A DNA stretch of 17,765 nt, from positions 1 to 17,765 of the forward strand of contig CACYEJ010000234.1 of assembly GCA_902773395.1 (NCBI GenBank), written 5' to 3'. This stretch comes from an uncultured Ruminococcus sp. GTDB lineage: Bacteria > Bacillota_A > Clostridia > Oscillospirales > Acutalibacteraceae. The position numbers and the translations under genes were made by a program. Below, piece after piece: positions 1 through 7,628 of this stretch; positions within the stretch are counted from its first letter, which is position 1, and every line of letters begins with the position of its first letter. The notes under the pieces are model-generated. The model worked only from the letters and a program-made list of their open reading frames with translations. It was not told the DNA's origin and searched no databases.

Positions 1-56
1 TTCTCTGAACTCTCTGTCAGCGTCTTTGTTTTTGTCCTCTCGAAGAGTGCTTATCT

Positions 57-85
57 ATAATATCAAATTCTTCGGCTTTTGTCAA
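57..85 (-). promoter_or_regulatory. Outward-facing sigma-A promoter at left edge
   Basis: Read on the minus strand, a perfect -35 TTGACA (85-80) and a -10 TATTAT (62-57) are separated by exactly 17 bp. Transcription would start near position 50 and run left, out of the window. No start codon with a convincing ribosome binding site lies in the remaining ~50 bases, so the gene served is outside. An AGAGGA word follows about 15 bases into the predicted transcript. Confidence 0.7.
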
Positions 86-242
86 CGGTATTTTTTGATT
101 TTTTTCATATTTTACTATAGTTACATTTTTTCTTAAATCTTCTCGATTATTTTTATCATATATACACATCAGCCTCTTACATGATTTTTTATTAGCCAGT
201 ATAATCTCTACAAAAAATTTTTAAAATTCTAAAAAAAACATA
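86..242. other. AT-rich intergenic spacer, nothing recognised
   Basis: This is a very AT-rich stretch between two divergent promoters (left edge and flotillin). I see no credible reading frame, RNA gene or strong hairpin in it. Runs of A and T may act as UP-element-like sequence for the promoter at 243, but that is inference. Confidence 0.6.
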
Positions 243-271
243 TTGACATTTGTCGAATGTTGTTGTAATAT
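243..271 (+). promoter_or_regulatory. Promoter of the flotillin gene
   Basis: TTGACA (243-248), a 17-bp spacer, then TAATAT (266-271). The predicted start of transcription is near 278, giving a ~37-base leader that carries GGGAGG at 301-306. The upstream in-frame TTG at 243 is the -35 box itself, so it cannot be the start codon. Confidence 0.85.
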
Positions 272-314
272 ATTGCTAAGAATTTTCTTAAATATTTATT
301 GGGAGGTATTCATT

Positions 315-1901
315 ATGCTGGAATTACTTATTCCTATTGGTATCGGCTTAGCAATTTTGATTGCAATTATCATTTTCCTCTGCTCTATCTACAGAGTTGC
401 GGAGATTGACCAGGCGCTCATTGTTACCGGAGGTAAAGAACCTATTATTAAGGTATCCGGCGGTTCGTTCGTTATTCCTATTTTCCGCAAAGCTCAGTAC
501 TTTGACCTCTGCATGCTGACTGTTACGGCAGACCGTGACGAGGTTAAGACTAAAACCTCTGTTCCTATCGTTATTGACTGGACAGCGCAGATCAGACCTG
601 ACACTGAAAACATGAATAACCTTAAAAAGGCTATCATTTCCTTTAAAGAGCGTGGTCAGGACGGTATTAAGAATGATGTGCGTTTGACGCTTACCGGTGC
701 TGTGCGTGATATTGTTGCTGCTATGACGCCTGAGGAGGTTCTTCGTGACAAAGTTATCTTTGCAGAAAACGTAAAGAAAATCGTTTCCGATGAAATGATG
801 AACATGGGTATGGAGCTTGTATCGCTCAACATTCAAGACATCACCGACAGAAACAAGTACTACGACAACATTGCGGCACTCGATATGGAAGATAAGCGAA
901 GGGAAGCAGAGAACAAGAAATCCGTTGTTGATCAGGCTGTACGTACTCAGAAGGCTGAGTCCGAGAAGCTTGCAGCACAGAACGAGCTTGATTCCGAACT
1001 TGCAGTAGCCGAGAAACAGCGAGATAATAACCTTAAAATAGCAGTGTTCAAGGCTGAAACTGACAAGGCAAACGCCGACGCAGCAATCGCCGGTGAGCTG
1101 CAAAGAACAATCAGACAACAGGAAGTTGCGGCTCAACAGGGACGTATTAAAGTCGTTGAGCAAGAGCAGGCTAATCTTGCGGCTATTAAGGAAAAAGAAG
1201 TTATCGCAACCAAAGCCGAAGCTGAGAAGCAAAAGAACCAGATTGAAGCCGAAGCTCAGGCTAACGTTCGTAAGATAAGTGCTGACGCCTCTGTACAGGT
1301 TGCAGAGAGAGAAGCAAATGCTACAAAGATTCTCGCTGAGGCAAACGCTGAAAAGACGAGGAAGGAAGGTACAGCCGTAGCCGATGTTACCAAGCAAAAG
1401 GGTCTTGCAGACGCAGAGGTTATCAAGCAGAAGGGTCTTGCAGAAGCTGAGGTTGAAAAGCAGAAGCTAATGGCTAAGGCTGAGGGTGAAAGGGCACTTG
1501 CTGAGGCTCGTGCATCTAATGAGAAGGTAAACTTCGAGATTGAGAAGATTAAGATAGAAAACGAGGCTAAGATTACTATTGCAACAAAGACTGCTGAAAT
1601 TATGGCAAGCATCGGACAGAATGCAGAATTCGTCAATATTGGCGGAAGCGGTTCGATGAGCGGCGGCACAGGCAATGTTTTGATTGACACATTGGCAAGT
1701 GTTCCTGAGCTGATGAAGAAACTCAACGTTGAAAATCAGGCTCTTAACGGTCAATCAATTAATGATGAGCTTAGAAACCTTATTTCAAGTATTGCAGAGC
1801 CGGCAAAGGGACTTCTGTCAAATACTGCCAACACAACCAATGAGATTCATGCTTGCAGCGAACTGGCAACGCCAGACGAAAATAGCACACAGACTGTTTG
1901 A
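315..1901 (+). CDS. Flotillin-like SPFH-domain membrane protein (FloT type)
   Basis: Flotillins are membrane-associated scaffold proteins that form oligomeric cages and organise ordered membrane domains in bacteria. The 528-residue product starts with a hydrophobic segment (about residues 4-24), then an SPFH/band-7 domain (about 25-195, containing DQALIVTGG and the ITDRNKYYDNIAALD junction). A long Ala/Glu/Lys-rich coiled coil (about 195-440) and a Gly/Ser-rich stretch with a C-terminal tail follow. Length and order match Bacillus FloT (about 509 residues). The start at 315 is chosen because GGGAGG sits 8 bases upstream and the promoter overlaps the longer frame. Codons at 1389-1487 hold an 11-residue repeat. 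No nfeD-type partner gene is adjacent, and the gene stands alone between a promoter and a terminator. Family assignment is firm; function is known only for relatives. Confidence 0.93.
   Translation: MLELLIPIGIGLAILIAIIIFLCSIYRVAEIDQALIVTGGKEPIIKVSGGSFVIPIFRKAQYFDLCMLTVTADRDEVKTKTSVPIVIDWTAQIRPDTENMNNLKKAIISFKERGQDGIKNDVRLTLTGAVRDIVAAMTPEEVLRDKVIFAENVKKIVSDEMMNMGMELVSLNIQDITDRNKYYDNIAALDMEDKRREAENKKSVVDQAVRTQKAESEKLAAQNELDSELAVAEKQRDNNLKIAVFKAETDKANADAAIAGELQRTIRQQEVAAQQGRIKVVEQEQANLAAIKEKEVIATKAEAEKQKNQIEAEAQANVRKISADASVQVAEREANATKILAEANAEKTRKEGTAVADVTKQKGLADAEVIKQKGLAEAEVEKQKLMAKAEGERALAEARASNEKVNFEIEKIKIENEAKITIATKTAEIMASIGQNAEFVNIGGSGSMSGGTGNVLIDTLASVPELMKKLNVENQALNGQSINDELRNLISSIAEPAKGLLSNTANTTNEIHACSELATPDENSTQTV
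1389..1487 (+). repeat. 33-bp tandem repeat inside flotillin coiled coil
   Basis: Three consecutive 33-bp units (1389-1421, 1422-1454, 1455-1487) encode TKQKGLADAEV, IKQKGLAEAEV and EKQKLMAKAEG. The first two units are nearly identical in DNA; the third has drifted. The 11-residue period is a hendecad, consistent with a long coiled coil, and suggests local duplication lengthened the stalk. Confidence 0.8.
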
Positions 1902-1989
1902 ATTAGGTAACTTTAACGCCTGAGTCATAATTTGTCCTTTCGGCTGAATTTACTTGTTTTCAATAATATTTTAATATCCATATATAAAC

Positions 1990-2026
1990 AAACACCGTAT
2001 TTATTAATATCATAAATACGGTGTTT
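1990..2026. terminator. Bidirectional terminator between flotillin and DUF2809 genes
   Basis: A perfect 15-bp inverted repeat (1990-2004 with 2012-2026) has a 7-base loop. On the plus strand it runs into T2024-2028; on the minus strand it is followed by a T-rich stretch. It sits between two convergent genes, whose stop codons are at 1901 and 2032, so it probably ends transcription from both sides. Confidence 0.88.
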
Positions 2027-2031
2027 TTAAT

Positions 2032-2403
2032 TTATTTGTCATTTGATTTTCTAATCAGAAATTCATATATTCCCGTAAATGTACAACCGGCAGCGTAACA
2101 AAGGATATCCTTTAAATCAAACTTTGTTCCCAAAGCAATATGGATATTTTCATTGGTAATCCCAAGCTTATCCACAATATTCACTCCCTGCATTATCTCC
2201 ACAAACACTGCAAACAGAAATACGGCAACGCTTAAATACGGAAATCTTTCAGGAATAATTATCCTTATAAATGTATAAATCACCACCACAACGAGAATAT
2301 CGCCGACATACCCTCTGACAAATCCGTGAGCATATTTTCCGATAATAAATTCAATTCCTACGAGAATCAGAAACGCAAGCAAATATAATAATCTCTTCTT
2401 CAT
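2032..2403 (-). CDS. DUF2809/VanZ-like small membrane protein
   Basis: This is a 123-residue protein with about four membrane segments (residues 5-22, 32-50, 56-72 and 98-117). The pattern RGYVGDILVVVVIYT near residue 30, the FVEIMQG segment near 67 and the later FDLKDILCYAAG resemble the DUF2809 family, related to VanZ. The biochemical role of the family is not established; VanZ itself gives low-level teicoplanin resistance. The gene lies downstream of the fatty-acid operon terminator on the same strand. No clear promoter of its own was seen between 2404 and 2434, so it may be expressed by read-through. A GGTGG word lies before the ATG. Confidence 0.72.
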   Translation of the reverse strand: MKKRLLYLLAFLILVGIEFIIGKYAHGFVRGYVGDILVVVVIYTFIRIIIPERFPYLSVAVFLFAVFVEIMQGVNIVDKLGITNENIHIALGTKFDLKDILCYAAGCTFTGIYEFLIRKSNDK

Positions 2404-2434
2404 ATTCCACCATGTTTAAAATATATACAAGAAT

Positions 2435-2461
2435 CCCCTCACATTCCTAATGAGTGAGGGG
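2435..2461 (-). terminator. Probable terminator of the fatty-acid synthesis operon
   Basis: CCCCTCAC (2435-2442) pairs with GTGAGGGG (2454-2461), immediately downstream of the accA stop on the minus strand. The following minus-strand sequence is only moderately T-rich (GATTCTTG, then TATATATTTT), so termination may be partial and let some transcripts reach the DUF2809 gene. Confidence 0.65.
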
Positions 2462-2467
2462 GAATTT

Positions 2468-3262
2468 TTATTCGCTAATCTCTTCAAAATAACCTATTCT
2501 TCTAAAACGGTTGTATCTGTTTTCAAGAAGCTCATCATTTGACAAGTCCATCAATACTTTAAGATCCTTCTTGAGCTGATGTCTGATAGAATTACACATC
2601 TTGTCGAAGTTGTCAAAATCCTCTGTAATGATACCCTCAATAACCTTAAACTCTCTCATATCATTTGCAGTGATTTTCAGGCAAGCCGCCGCATCTGCAA
2701 CCTTGCCGCTGTCCTTCCAAAGGATACTTGCACAACCCTCAGGTGAAATTACAGAGTACACTGCATTTTCGAGCATATAAACTCTGTCCGCCGTAGCAAG
2801 TGCCAACGCGCCGCCGCTTCCGCCTTCACCGATTACAATAGTAATAATAGGGGTATTGAGTCCCATCATTTCAAGAATATTCTCAGCAATAGCCTGACCC
2901 TGACCACGCTCCTCTGCCTCAGCCCCGCAGAACGCACCGAGTGTGTCTACAAAACAAATAACAGGGCGGTGGAACTTTTCAGCCTGCCTCATCAGACGAA
3001 GTGCCTTTCTGTAACCCTCAGGCTTCGGGCAGCCGAAATTCTTTGCAAGTCGTGTGCGAAGATCAGTGCCCTTGTCGATTGCAATAAACGTTGCCGGAAT
3101 GCCGTCGTCAAGATAGCCTATTCCGCTGTAGATAGCCGCATCGTCACCATAGCGTCTGTCGCCGTGCAGCTCGAATATGTTCTTAAAAATCTGATTTACA
3201 TAAGCACTGCCTGTTGGGCGAGTACTTGCTCTTGCGGTTTTCAACTTTTCATACGGTGTCAT
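2468..3262 (-). CDS. accA: Acetyl-CoA carboxylase carboxyltransferase, alpha subunit
   Basis: AccA forms, with AccD, the carboxyltransferase that moves a carboxyl group from biotin to acetyl-CoA, making malonyl-CoA for fatty-acid synthesis in the cytoplasm. The 264-residue product shows the crotonase-fold signature: AEERGQGQAIAENI, then GEGGSGGALALATADRV with the glycine-rich oxyanion motif, then ISPEGCASILWKD. It lacks the longer N-terminal extension of the E. coli protein (319 residues), as is usual for clostridial AccA. An in-frame TTG at 3268 overlaps the accD stop. The ATG at 3262, two bases after that stop, is preferred because homologues begin near PYEKLKTAR and a GGTGGG lies upstream. 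It is the last gene of the operon. Confidence 0.93.
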   Translation of the reverse strand: MTPYEKLKTARASTRPTGSAYVNQIFKNIFELHGDRRYGDDAAIYSGIGYLDDGIPATFIAIDKGTDLRTRLAKNFGCPKPEGYRKALRLMRQAEKFHRPVICFVDTLGAFCGAEAEERGQGQAIAENILEMMGLNTPIITIVIGEGGSGGALALATADRVYMLENAVYSVISPEGCASILWKDSGKVADAAACLKITANDMREFKVIEGIITEDFDNFDKMCNSIRHQLKKDLKVLMDLSNDELLENRYNRFRRIGYFEEISE

Positions 3263-3264
3263 AA

Positions 3265-4131
3265 TCAATCGTTCCCACCCTTCTGTGAATGAATATTCAG
3301 TAAGTTAGACAATGTTTCCCTGAGCTTCTCACGGGGAACGATTGCATCAACAAAACCGTGTTCAAGCAGAAACTCTGCGCTCTGGAAGTTGTCCGGAAGC
3401 TTCGACTTTGTAGTTTGCTCAACAACTCTTCTTCCGGCAAAGCCAATAAGTGCCTTAGGCTCGGCAAGAATAATATCGCCCTGCATTGCAAAGCTTGCAG
3501 TACAGCCGCCTGTAGTTGGATCGGTGAGTACGGTAATATACAAATTTCCGGCGGTTGAATGACGCTTAACGGCGCCGCTCACCTTAGCCATCTGCATAAG
3601 TGAAACAATACCCTCCTGCATTCTTGCGCCGCCTGATGCAGTAAAGCCGACAACGGGCAGGCTATTCTCTGTAGCGTACTCAAAGATAGAGGTAATTTTC
3701 TCACCAAGCACGGAACCCATGCTTGCCATCATAAATCTTGAATCCATTACGAAAAACGCAAATTCACTGCCATTAATTTTTGCCGTACCGCACACTACGG
3801 CATCTTTCTCGTTAGTCGATTTCTTAGACTTTTCAAGCTTCTCTGCATAGCCGGGGAACTTCAAAAAGTCAACGCTTTCAAAGTTGTCAAACATTTCCTT
3901 GCAGGATTTTTTATCGCACAAGGATTTAATTCGCTCCTTGCCGCCCATACGGAAATATTTTCCGCACTGGGGGCAAATCATATTGTTTTTAAGCAGCTGG
4001 TGCTTAGAATGTTCGCTGCCGCAGCTCTTGCAGACGAGCGTTACATTCTCCGTATTTTTTATGAGAGAATCAAGGTCTGTCTGCTGCTGACCAGTGATAT
4101 TTTTCAAAAAATTGGTAAATACGTTTGCCAT
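3265..4131 (-). CDS. accD: Acetyl-CoA carboxylase carboxyltransferase, beta subunit
   Basis: This is the zinc-binding partner of AccA in the carboxyltransferase. The 288-residue protein has an N-terminal four-cysteine zinc ribbon (Cys34, Cys37, Cys53, Cys56), then a crotonase-fold core with FTASGGARMQEGIVSLMQMAK and a GFAGRRVVEQT segment typical of AccD. The ATG at 4131 is chosen because GAGGA lies just upstream and the zinc ribbon then sits at the usual distance from the N-terminus. The frame remains open to 4185, inside fabZ, but that part matches no AccD. It starts 14 bases after fabZ ends, and accA follows directly. Confidence 0.93.
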   Translation of the reverse strand: MANVFTNFLKNITGQQQTDLDSLIKNTENVTLVCKSCGSEHSKHQLLKNNMICPQCGKYFRMGGKERIKSLCDKKSCKEMFDNFESVDFLKFPGYAEKLEKSKKSTNEKDAVVCGTAKINGSEFAFFVMDSRFMMASMGSVLGEKITSIFEYATENSLPVVGFTASGGARMQEGIVSLMQMAKVSGAVKRHSTAGNLYITVLTDPTTGGCTASFAMQGDIILAEPKALIGFAGRRVVEQTTKSKLPDNFQSAEFLLEHGFVDAIVPREKLRETLSNLLNIHSQKGGND

Positions 4132-4145
4132 CGTCCTCAAACCCT

Positions 4146-4556
4146 TTATTTTAATAATGCGAAAGAGAATTGTGCGCTTACACAAAGCTTTCCATTTACA
4201 GAAGCCTTGCCCTCAGCAAAATAGAAAGGTCCCTTATTTCTGGTGATTTTGCACTCAGTTTCGATAGTATCGCCGGGAAGAACCTTGTTTTTAAACTTCA
4301 CCTTATCAAGACCCGTAAAGTACGGCGTTGCTCCTTCTGATACATCTGCAAGCAAAACGCAGCTCGACTGAGCCATAATCTCACAAAGTATCACACCCGG
4401 CACTACAGGATTTCCCGGAAAATGTCCCTGCAAAAACCACTCGTCACCGGTAATATGCTTTTTTCCGTAAGCCACACCGTCCTTAACCTCAGCTTCATCA
4501 ATAAGAAGCATGTTGTCACGATGAGGAATTATGCTTTTAATCTCTTCTATATTCAT
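4146..4556 (-). CDS. fabZ: 3-hydroxyacyl-ACP dehydratase FabZ
   Basis: FabZ removes water from 3-hydroxyacyl-ACP to give trans-2-enoyl-ACP in each elongation cycle. The 136-residue hot-dog-fold protein has the catalytic pair His45 (in GHFPGNPVVPG) and Glu59 (in VILCEIMAQ), and the N-terminal IPHRDNMLLID motif. Length is normal for the family. AAGGCGG lies 8 bases before the ATG. Upstream is a 116-base spacer after fabF, where clusters of this type often have accB. No FabA- or FabN-like second dehydratase is in the window. Confidence 0.95.
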   Translation of the reverse strand: MNIEEIKSIIPHRDNMLLIDEAEVKDGVAYGKKHITGDEWFLQGHFPGNPVVPGVILCEIMAQSSCVLLADVSEGATPYFTGLDKVKFKNKVLPGDTIETECKITRNKGPFYFAEGKASVNGKLCVSAQFSFALLK

Positions 4557-4576
4557 TTTAAAACCGCCTTATTACA

Positions 4577-4605
4577 GGGAGCAAACAGCCTATAGCCGTC
4601 TGCCC
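4577..4605 (-). promoter_or_regulatory. Hairpin in fabF-fabZ spacer
   Basis: On the minus strand GGGCAGACGGC and GCTGTTTGCTCCC can fold around a TATAG loop, using several G-U pairs and a two-base bulge. It lies 20 bases upstream of the fabZ start and lacks a following T-run, so it is not a classical terminator. It could be an RNA processing or stability element. Pairing was judged by eye only. Confidence 0.3.
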
Positions 4606-4672
4606 CACAAAAATAATTTACACATATTCAAGCTCAGACCGTACCGCACGATGTCCAAACCCAAAAATATTT

Positions 4673-5905
4673 TTACAGAGAATCAACCTTAAATGCCAAA
4701 CAAGCGTTATGACCGCCAAATCCGAGGTTTGTGGAAAGAGCAAGCTCGATAGGAGTTTCAACTGCCTTAACAGGAGTATAGTTGAGGTCACACTCTTCGT
4801 CCGGCTCAAGAAGATTAATTGTCGGCGGAACGATATTTGTTCGCAGCGTCTGGATTGCAGTAATAGCCTCGATAGCGCCGGCAGCGCCGAGCATATGACC
4901 GGTCATAGATTTTGTGGAGCTGATATGGAGCTTGTAAGCGTCATCGCCGAAAACCTTCTTAAAGGTTTTTGTTTCGGTGAGGTCATTGAGGTGAGTGCTA
5001 GTTCCGTGGGCGTTTATGTAGATCTTGCTTGCATCTACGCTGCCCAAATCTTTAATTGCCTCTTTGACTGCATTTGCCGTACACTCCGCCTCAGGGTCTG
5101 GAGAAGTCACGTGGTAGGCATCGCAAGTTGAGCCGTAGCCAACGATTTCTGCATAAATCTTAGCGCCTCTAGCCTTTGCGTGCTCGTAATCTTCAAGAAT
5201 CAATGCAGCAGAACCCTCGCCCATAACGAAGCCGTGACGTCTTTTGTCAAACGGCATTGACGCTGTGTCACGAGTTTCGGCAGCAGCCAACGCCTTGCAC
5301 TGACCGAATCCGGCAATAGCAAAAGAATTGATAGCAGCCTCTGCGCCGCCGCAGATGACAGCGTCTGCATAGCCATGCTTAACGGCTCTGTATGCTTCGC
5401 CGATTGCCGTTGCACCTGTTGCGCACGCAGTGGAAACAGCCATATTTACGCCCTTTGCCTTAAAGGTAATAGCGATATTTCCGGCAGCAATATTGCTTAT
5501 CATTTTAGGGATAAACAGCGGTGAAACACGTCTTGCGCCCTTTTCCAAAAATACAGAATAATCCTCGGCAAACGTATTGAAGCCGCCAACGCCCGAACCG
5601 AAGTAAACTCCGAAACGCTCCGGCTCTACGTTGTCAATAATTCCGCTGTCCTCTACAGCTTCCTTAGCCGCATAAACAGCGTACTGTGAGAAAAGATCCA
5701 TTTTACGAAGCTGACTTTTCTCTATTGCAGATGTGAGGTCAACATTTTTAACCTCTCCTGCAAATTTATACTTAGAATCGGAGGTATCAAACTTTGTAAT
5801 CAAATCAATACCGTTGACACCCTTAACTGCATTTTCCCAGTACTCGGCAACACTATTACCGATTGGAGTGAGCGCGCCCATACCGGTTACAACTACTCTG
5901 TTCAT
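4673..5905 (-). CDS. fabF: 3-oxoacyl-ACP synthase II
   Basis: FabF condenses malonyl-ACP with acyl-ACP during chain elongation. The 410-residue thiolase-fold enzyme carries the complete active site: nucleophile Cys161 (STACATGA), His300 (INAHGTST), Lys332 and His337 (STKSMTGHMLGAAGA), plus the C-terminal STNLGFGGHNACLAF motif. Length matches FabF (about 412 residues), and the Cys-His-His set separates it from chain-length-factor paralogues. AAGGAGG precedes the ATG by about 10 bases. It follows fabG after 52 bases. Confidence 0.96.
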   Translation of the reverse strand: MNRVVVTGMGALTPIGNSVAEYWENAVKGVNGIDLITKFDTSDSKYKFAGEVKNVDLTSAIEKSQLRKMDLFSQYAVYAAKEAVEDSGIIDNVEPERFGVYFGSGVGGFNTFAEDYSVFLEKGARRVSPLFIPKMISNIAAGNIAITFKAKGVNMAVSTACATGATAIGEAYRAVKHGYADAVICGGAEAAINSFAIAGFGQCKALAAAETRDTASMPFDKRRHGFVMGEGSAALILEDYEHAKARGAKIYAEIVGYGSTCDAYHVTSPDPEAECTANAVKEAIKDLGSVDASKIYINAHGTSTHLNDLTETKTFKKVFGDDAYKLHISSTKSMTGHMLGAAGAIEAITAIQTLRTNIVPPTINLLEPDEECDLNYTPVKAVETPIELALSTNLGFGGHNACLAFKVDSL

Positions 5906-5957
5906 TTCTCTCTTTTCCTCCTTTTTATGAGTAACACATTCTCGATTAACCGATTAT

Positions 5958-6701
5958 TTACATTGCCAATCCGCCGTCTACTCTGATAACCTCACCTGTT
6001 ACATATGAAGCAGCGTCCGAACAAAGGAAAGAAATAACGTTTGCTACGTCCTCCGGAGTTCCGCCCCTCTTCATCGGGATTGCACTTGTAAACTGCTCCT
6101 TCACCTTATCGCTGAGGGCATTTGTCATATCTGTCATAATATAGCCCGGTGCAACAGCATTTACTGTAACGCCTCTTCCTGCAAGCTCTTTGGCAACAGA
6201 CTTTGTTATACCGATTACGCCTGCTTTTGAAGCGGAGTAATTAACCTGTCCTGCATTGCCCTGCAATCCGACAATTGAAGATACATTAACAATTCTGCCT
6301 GCGCGCTTTTTCATAAAATGCGTATAGGTATGTTTAATCATGTTGAATGTACCCTTTAGATTAACGTTGATAACAGCGTCAAAATCTGCCTCAGCCATTT
6401 TGATTACGAGCTTGTCACGGACAATTCCCGCATTATTAACAAGAATATCTATGCCGCCGAAATCCTCTATAACCTTATCAACCGTTGCCTTAGACTCTTC
6501 AAAGTTGGACACATCGCAGTAGTAAAGACCCACCTTGACGCCAAGCTCCTCCAGCTCTTTCTTTGCGTTCTCGCCCTCTGCCGTGTCGCCAACGTACAGT
6601 ACAGCGATATTTGCGCCCTGAGAAGCAAGCTTCTTTGCAACCGCCAAGCCAATTCCTCTTGAAGCGCCGGTTACAACGGCTGTTTTATTTTCTAAACTCA
6701 T
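5958..6701 (-). CDS. fabG: 3-oxoacyl-ACP reductase
   Basis: FabG is the NADPH-dependent short-chain dehydrogenase that reduces 3-oxoacyl-ACP. With the start at 6701 it has 247 residues: TGASRGIG cofactor motif (11-18), NNAG (89-92), and the catalytic Asn114, Ser142, Tyr155 and Lys159. It ends in VTGEVIRVDGGLAM, typical of FabG. A GTG three codons upstream (6710) is in frame, but the GGGGTG containing it sits 6 bases before the ATG and is better read as the ribosome binding site. Position within a complete fab operon makes FabG more likely than other SDR reductases. Confidence 0.95.
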   Translation of the reverse strand: MSLENKTAVVTGASRGIGLAVAKKLASQGANIAVLYVGDTAEGENAKKELEELGVKVGLYYCDVSNFEESKATVDKVIEDFGGIDILVNNAGIVRDKLVIKMAEADFDAVINVNLKGTFNMIKHTYTHFMKKRAGRIVNVSSIVGLQGNAGQVNYSASKAGVIGITKSVAKELAGRGVTVNAVAPGYIMTDMTNALSDKVKEQFTSAIPMKRGGTPEDVANVISFLCSDAASYVTGEVIRVDGGLAM

Positions 6702-6719
6702 TTTTTTCACCCCAAAAAA

Positions 6720-7628
6720 TTATATACTCAAAGCGTCAAGTGTTTCCTTGCTGTCAACATTGAACACCTTCACATCGGGATTGATTTTCTTAATCAAGCC
6801 TGAAAGCGTTTTGCCAACGCCAACCTCAATAAAGGTATCAACACCCTTTTCAACAAGGTTCTCGACAGTTTTCTGCCACTGAACAGGATTGATAACCTGA
6901 GCTTTGATCATCGACTTATAGTCGTCACCCTTTGCATACGGCTGAGCTGTAACGTTGCTGTAAAGAGGAATCTGCGGATCATTGATATCAATATCCTTTA
7001 AATACTCGCCAAGACCCTCGGCTGCGCTGTTCATAAACGGAGAATGGAAACCGCCGCTTACTGCAAGCTTAACGCCTCTGCCCTTTTCAGCCTTGACAGC
7101 CTCGCAAAGCTTATCGGCATTTTCCTCAGCGGTAGCAACAACAGTCTGTGCCGGGCTGTTATAATTTACCGGATACGTATCATCGAATCTTGAAGCGATT
7201 TCCTCAACCTTTTCCGGAGTAAGCTTCACAACGGCAACCATGGTGCTTTTTCTCTCGTTTGAAGAAATATCCATAAGCTCGCCACGCTTGCACACGAGTT
7301 TGAAAGCGTCCTCGCAGCTTAGCATACCGGAGAAGCCCAAGCCTGCAATCTCGCCAAGTGAGAAGCCGGCAAGATAATCGGGCTTAATACCCTTTTCGGC
7401 AACAGCGGCAGCGGCAGCCAAATCAACGGTAAACACGCACGGCTGAGTATTGACAGTTCTGTTGAGAACCTCTTTGTCACCCTCAAAGCACTGCGCAGAC
7501 GTACCCTCTCTGATACTATCAGCCATATCAAAAACAGCCTTTGCAGCCGGTGAGCAATCATAAAGCTCCTTGCCCATGCCTGTGTACTGCGCGCCCTGAC
7601 CGGAGAAAACAAATGCTATTTTACCCAT
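6720..7628 (-). CDS. fabD: Malonyl-CoA:ACP transacylase
   Basis: FabD loads malonate from CoA onto ACP, supplying extender units. The 302-residue protein has FSGQGAQYTGMGKEL at the N-terminus (Gln11), the nucleophile Ser90, Arg115 and the catalytic His195 in GGFHSPFM. The nucleophile elbow reads GFSLGE rather than the common GHSLGE, so Phe replaces the His before the catalytic Ser. GGGAGGT lies 8 bases before the ATG. Its start overlaps the fabK stop by 13 bases, suggesting translational coupling. Confidence 0.95.
   Translation of the reverse strand: MGKIAFVFSGQGAQYTGMGKELYDCSPAAKAVFDMADSIREGTSAQCFEGDKEVLNRTVNTQPCVFTVDLAAAAAVAEKGIKPDYLAGFSLGEIAGLGFSGMLSCEDAFKLVCKRGELMDISSNERKSTMVAVVKLTPEKVEEIASRFDDTYPVNYNSPAQTVVATAEENADKLCEAVKAEKGRGVKLAVSGGFHSPFMNSAAEGLGEYLKDIDINDPQIPLYSNVTAQPYAKGDDYKSMIKAQVINPVQWQKTVENLVEKGVDTFIEVGVGKTLSGLIKKINPDVKVFNVDSKETLDALSI

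Noticed and set aside
243..314. Longer flotillin start at TTG 243
   Set aside because: That TTG is part of the -35 box, so it lies upstream of the transcription start, and the extra 24 residues match no flotillin.
348..1397. 349-codon open frame on the minus strand opposite the flotillin gene
   Set aside because: It is a mirror of the Ala/Glu/Lys-rich coiled-coil codons: composition is Leu/Ser/Cys/Asn-biased, no domain is visible, and no promoter or ribosome binding site fits.
4132..4185. Extended N-terminus for AccD
   Set aside because: It would overlap fabZ and adds residues foreign to the family; the ATG at 4131 has a proper binding site.
6702..6710. GTG start for FabG three codons upstream
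   Set aside because: The GTG is part of the GGGGTG sequence that is best placed as the ribosome binding site for the ATG at 6701.
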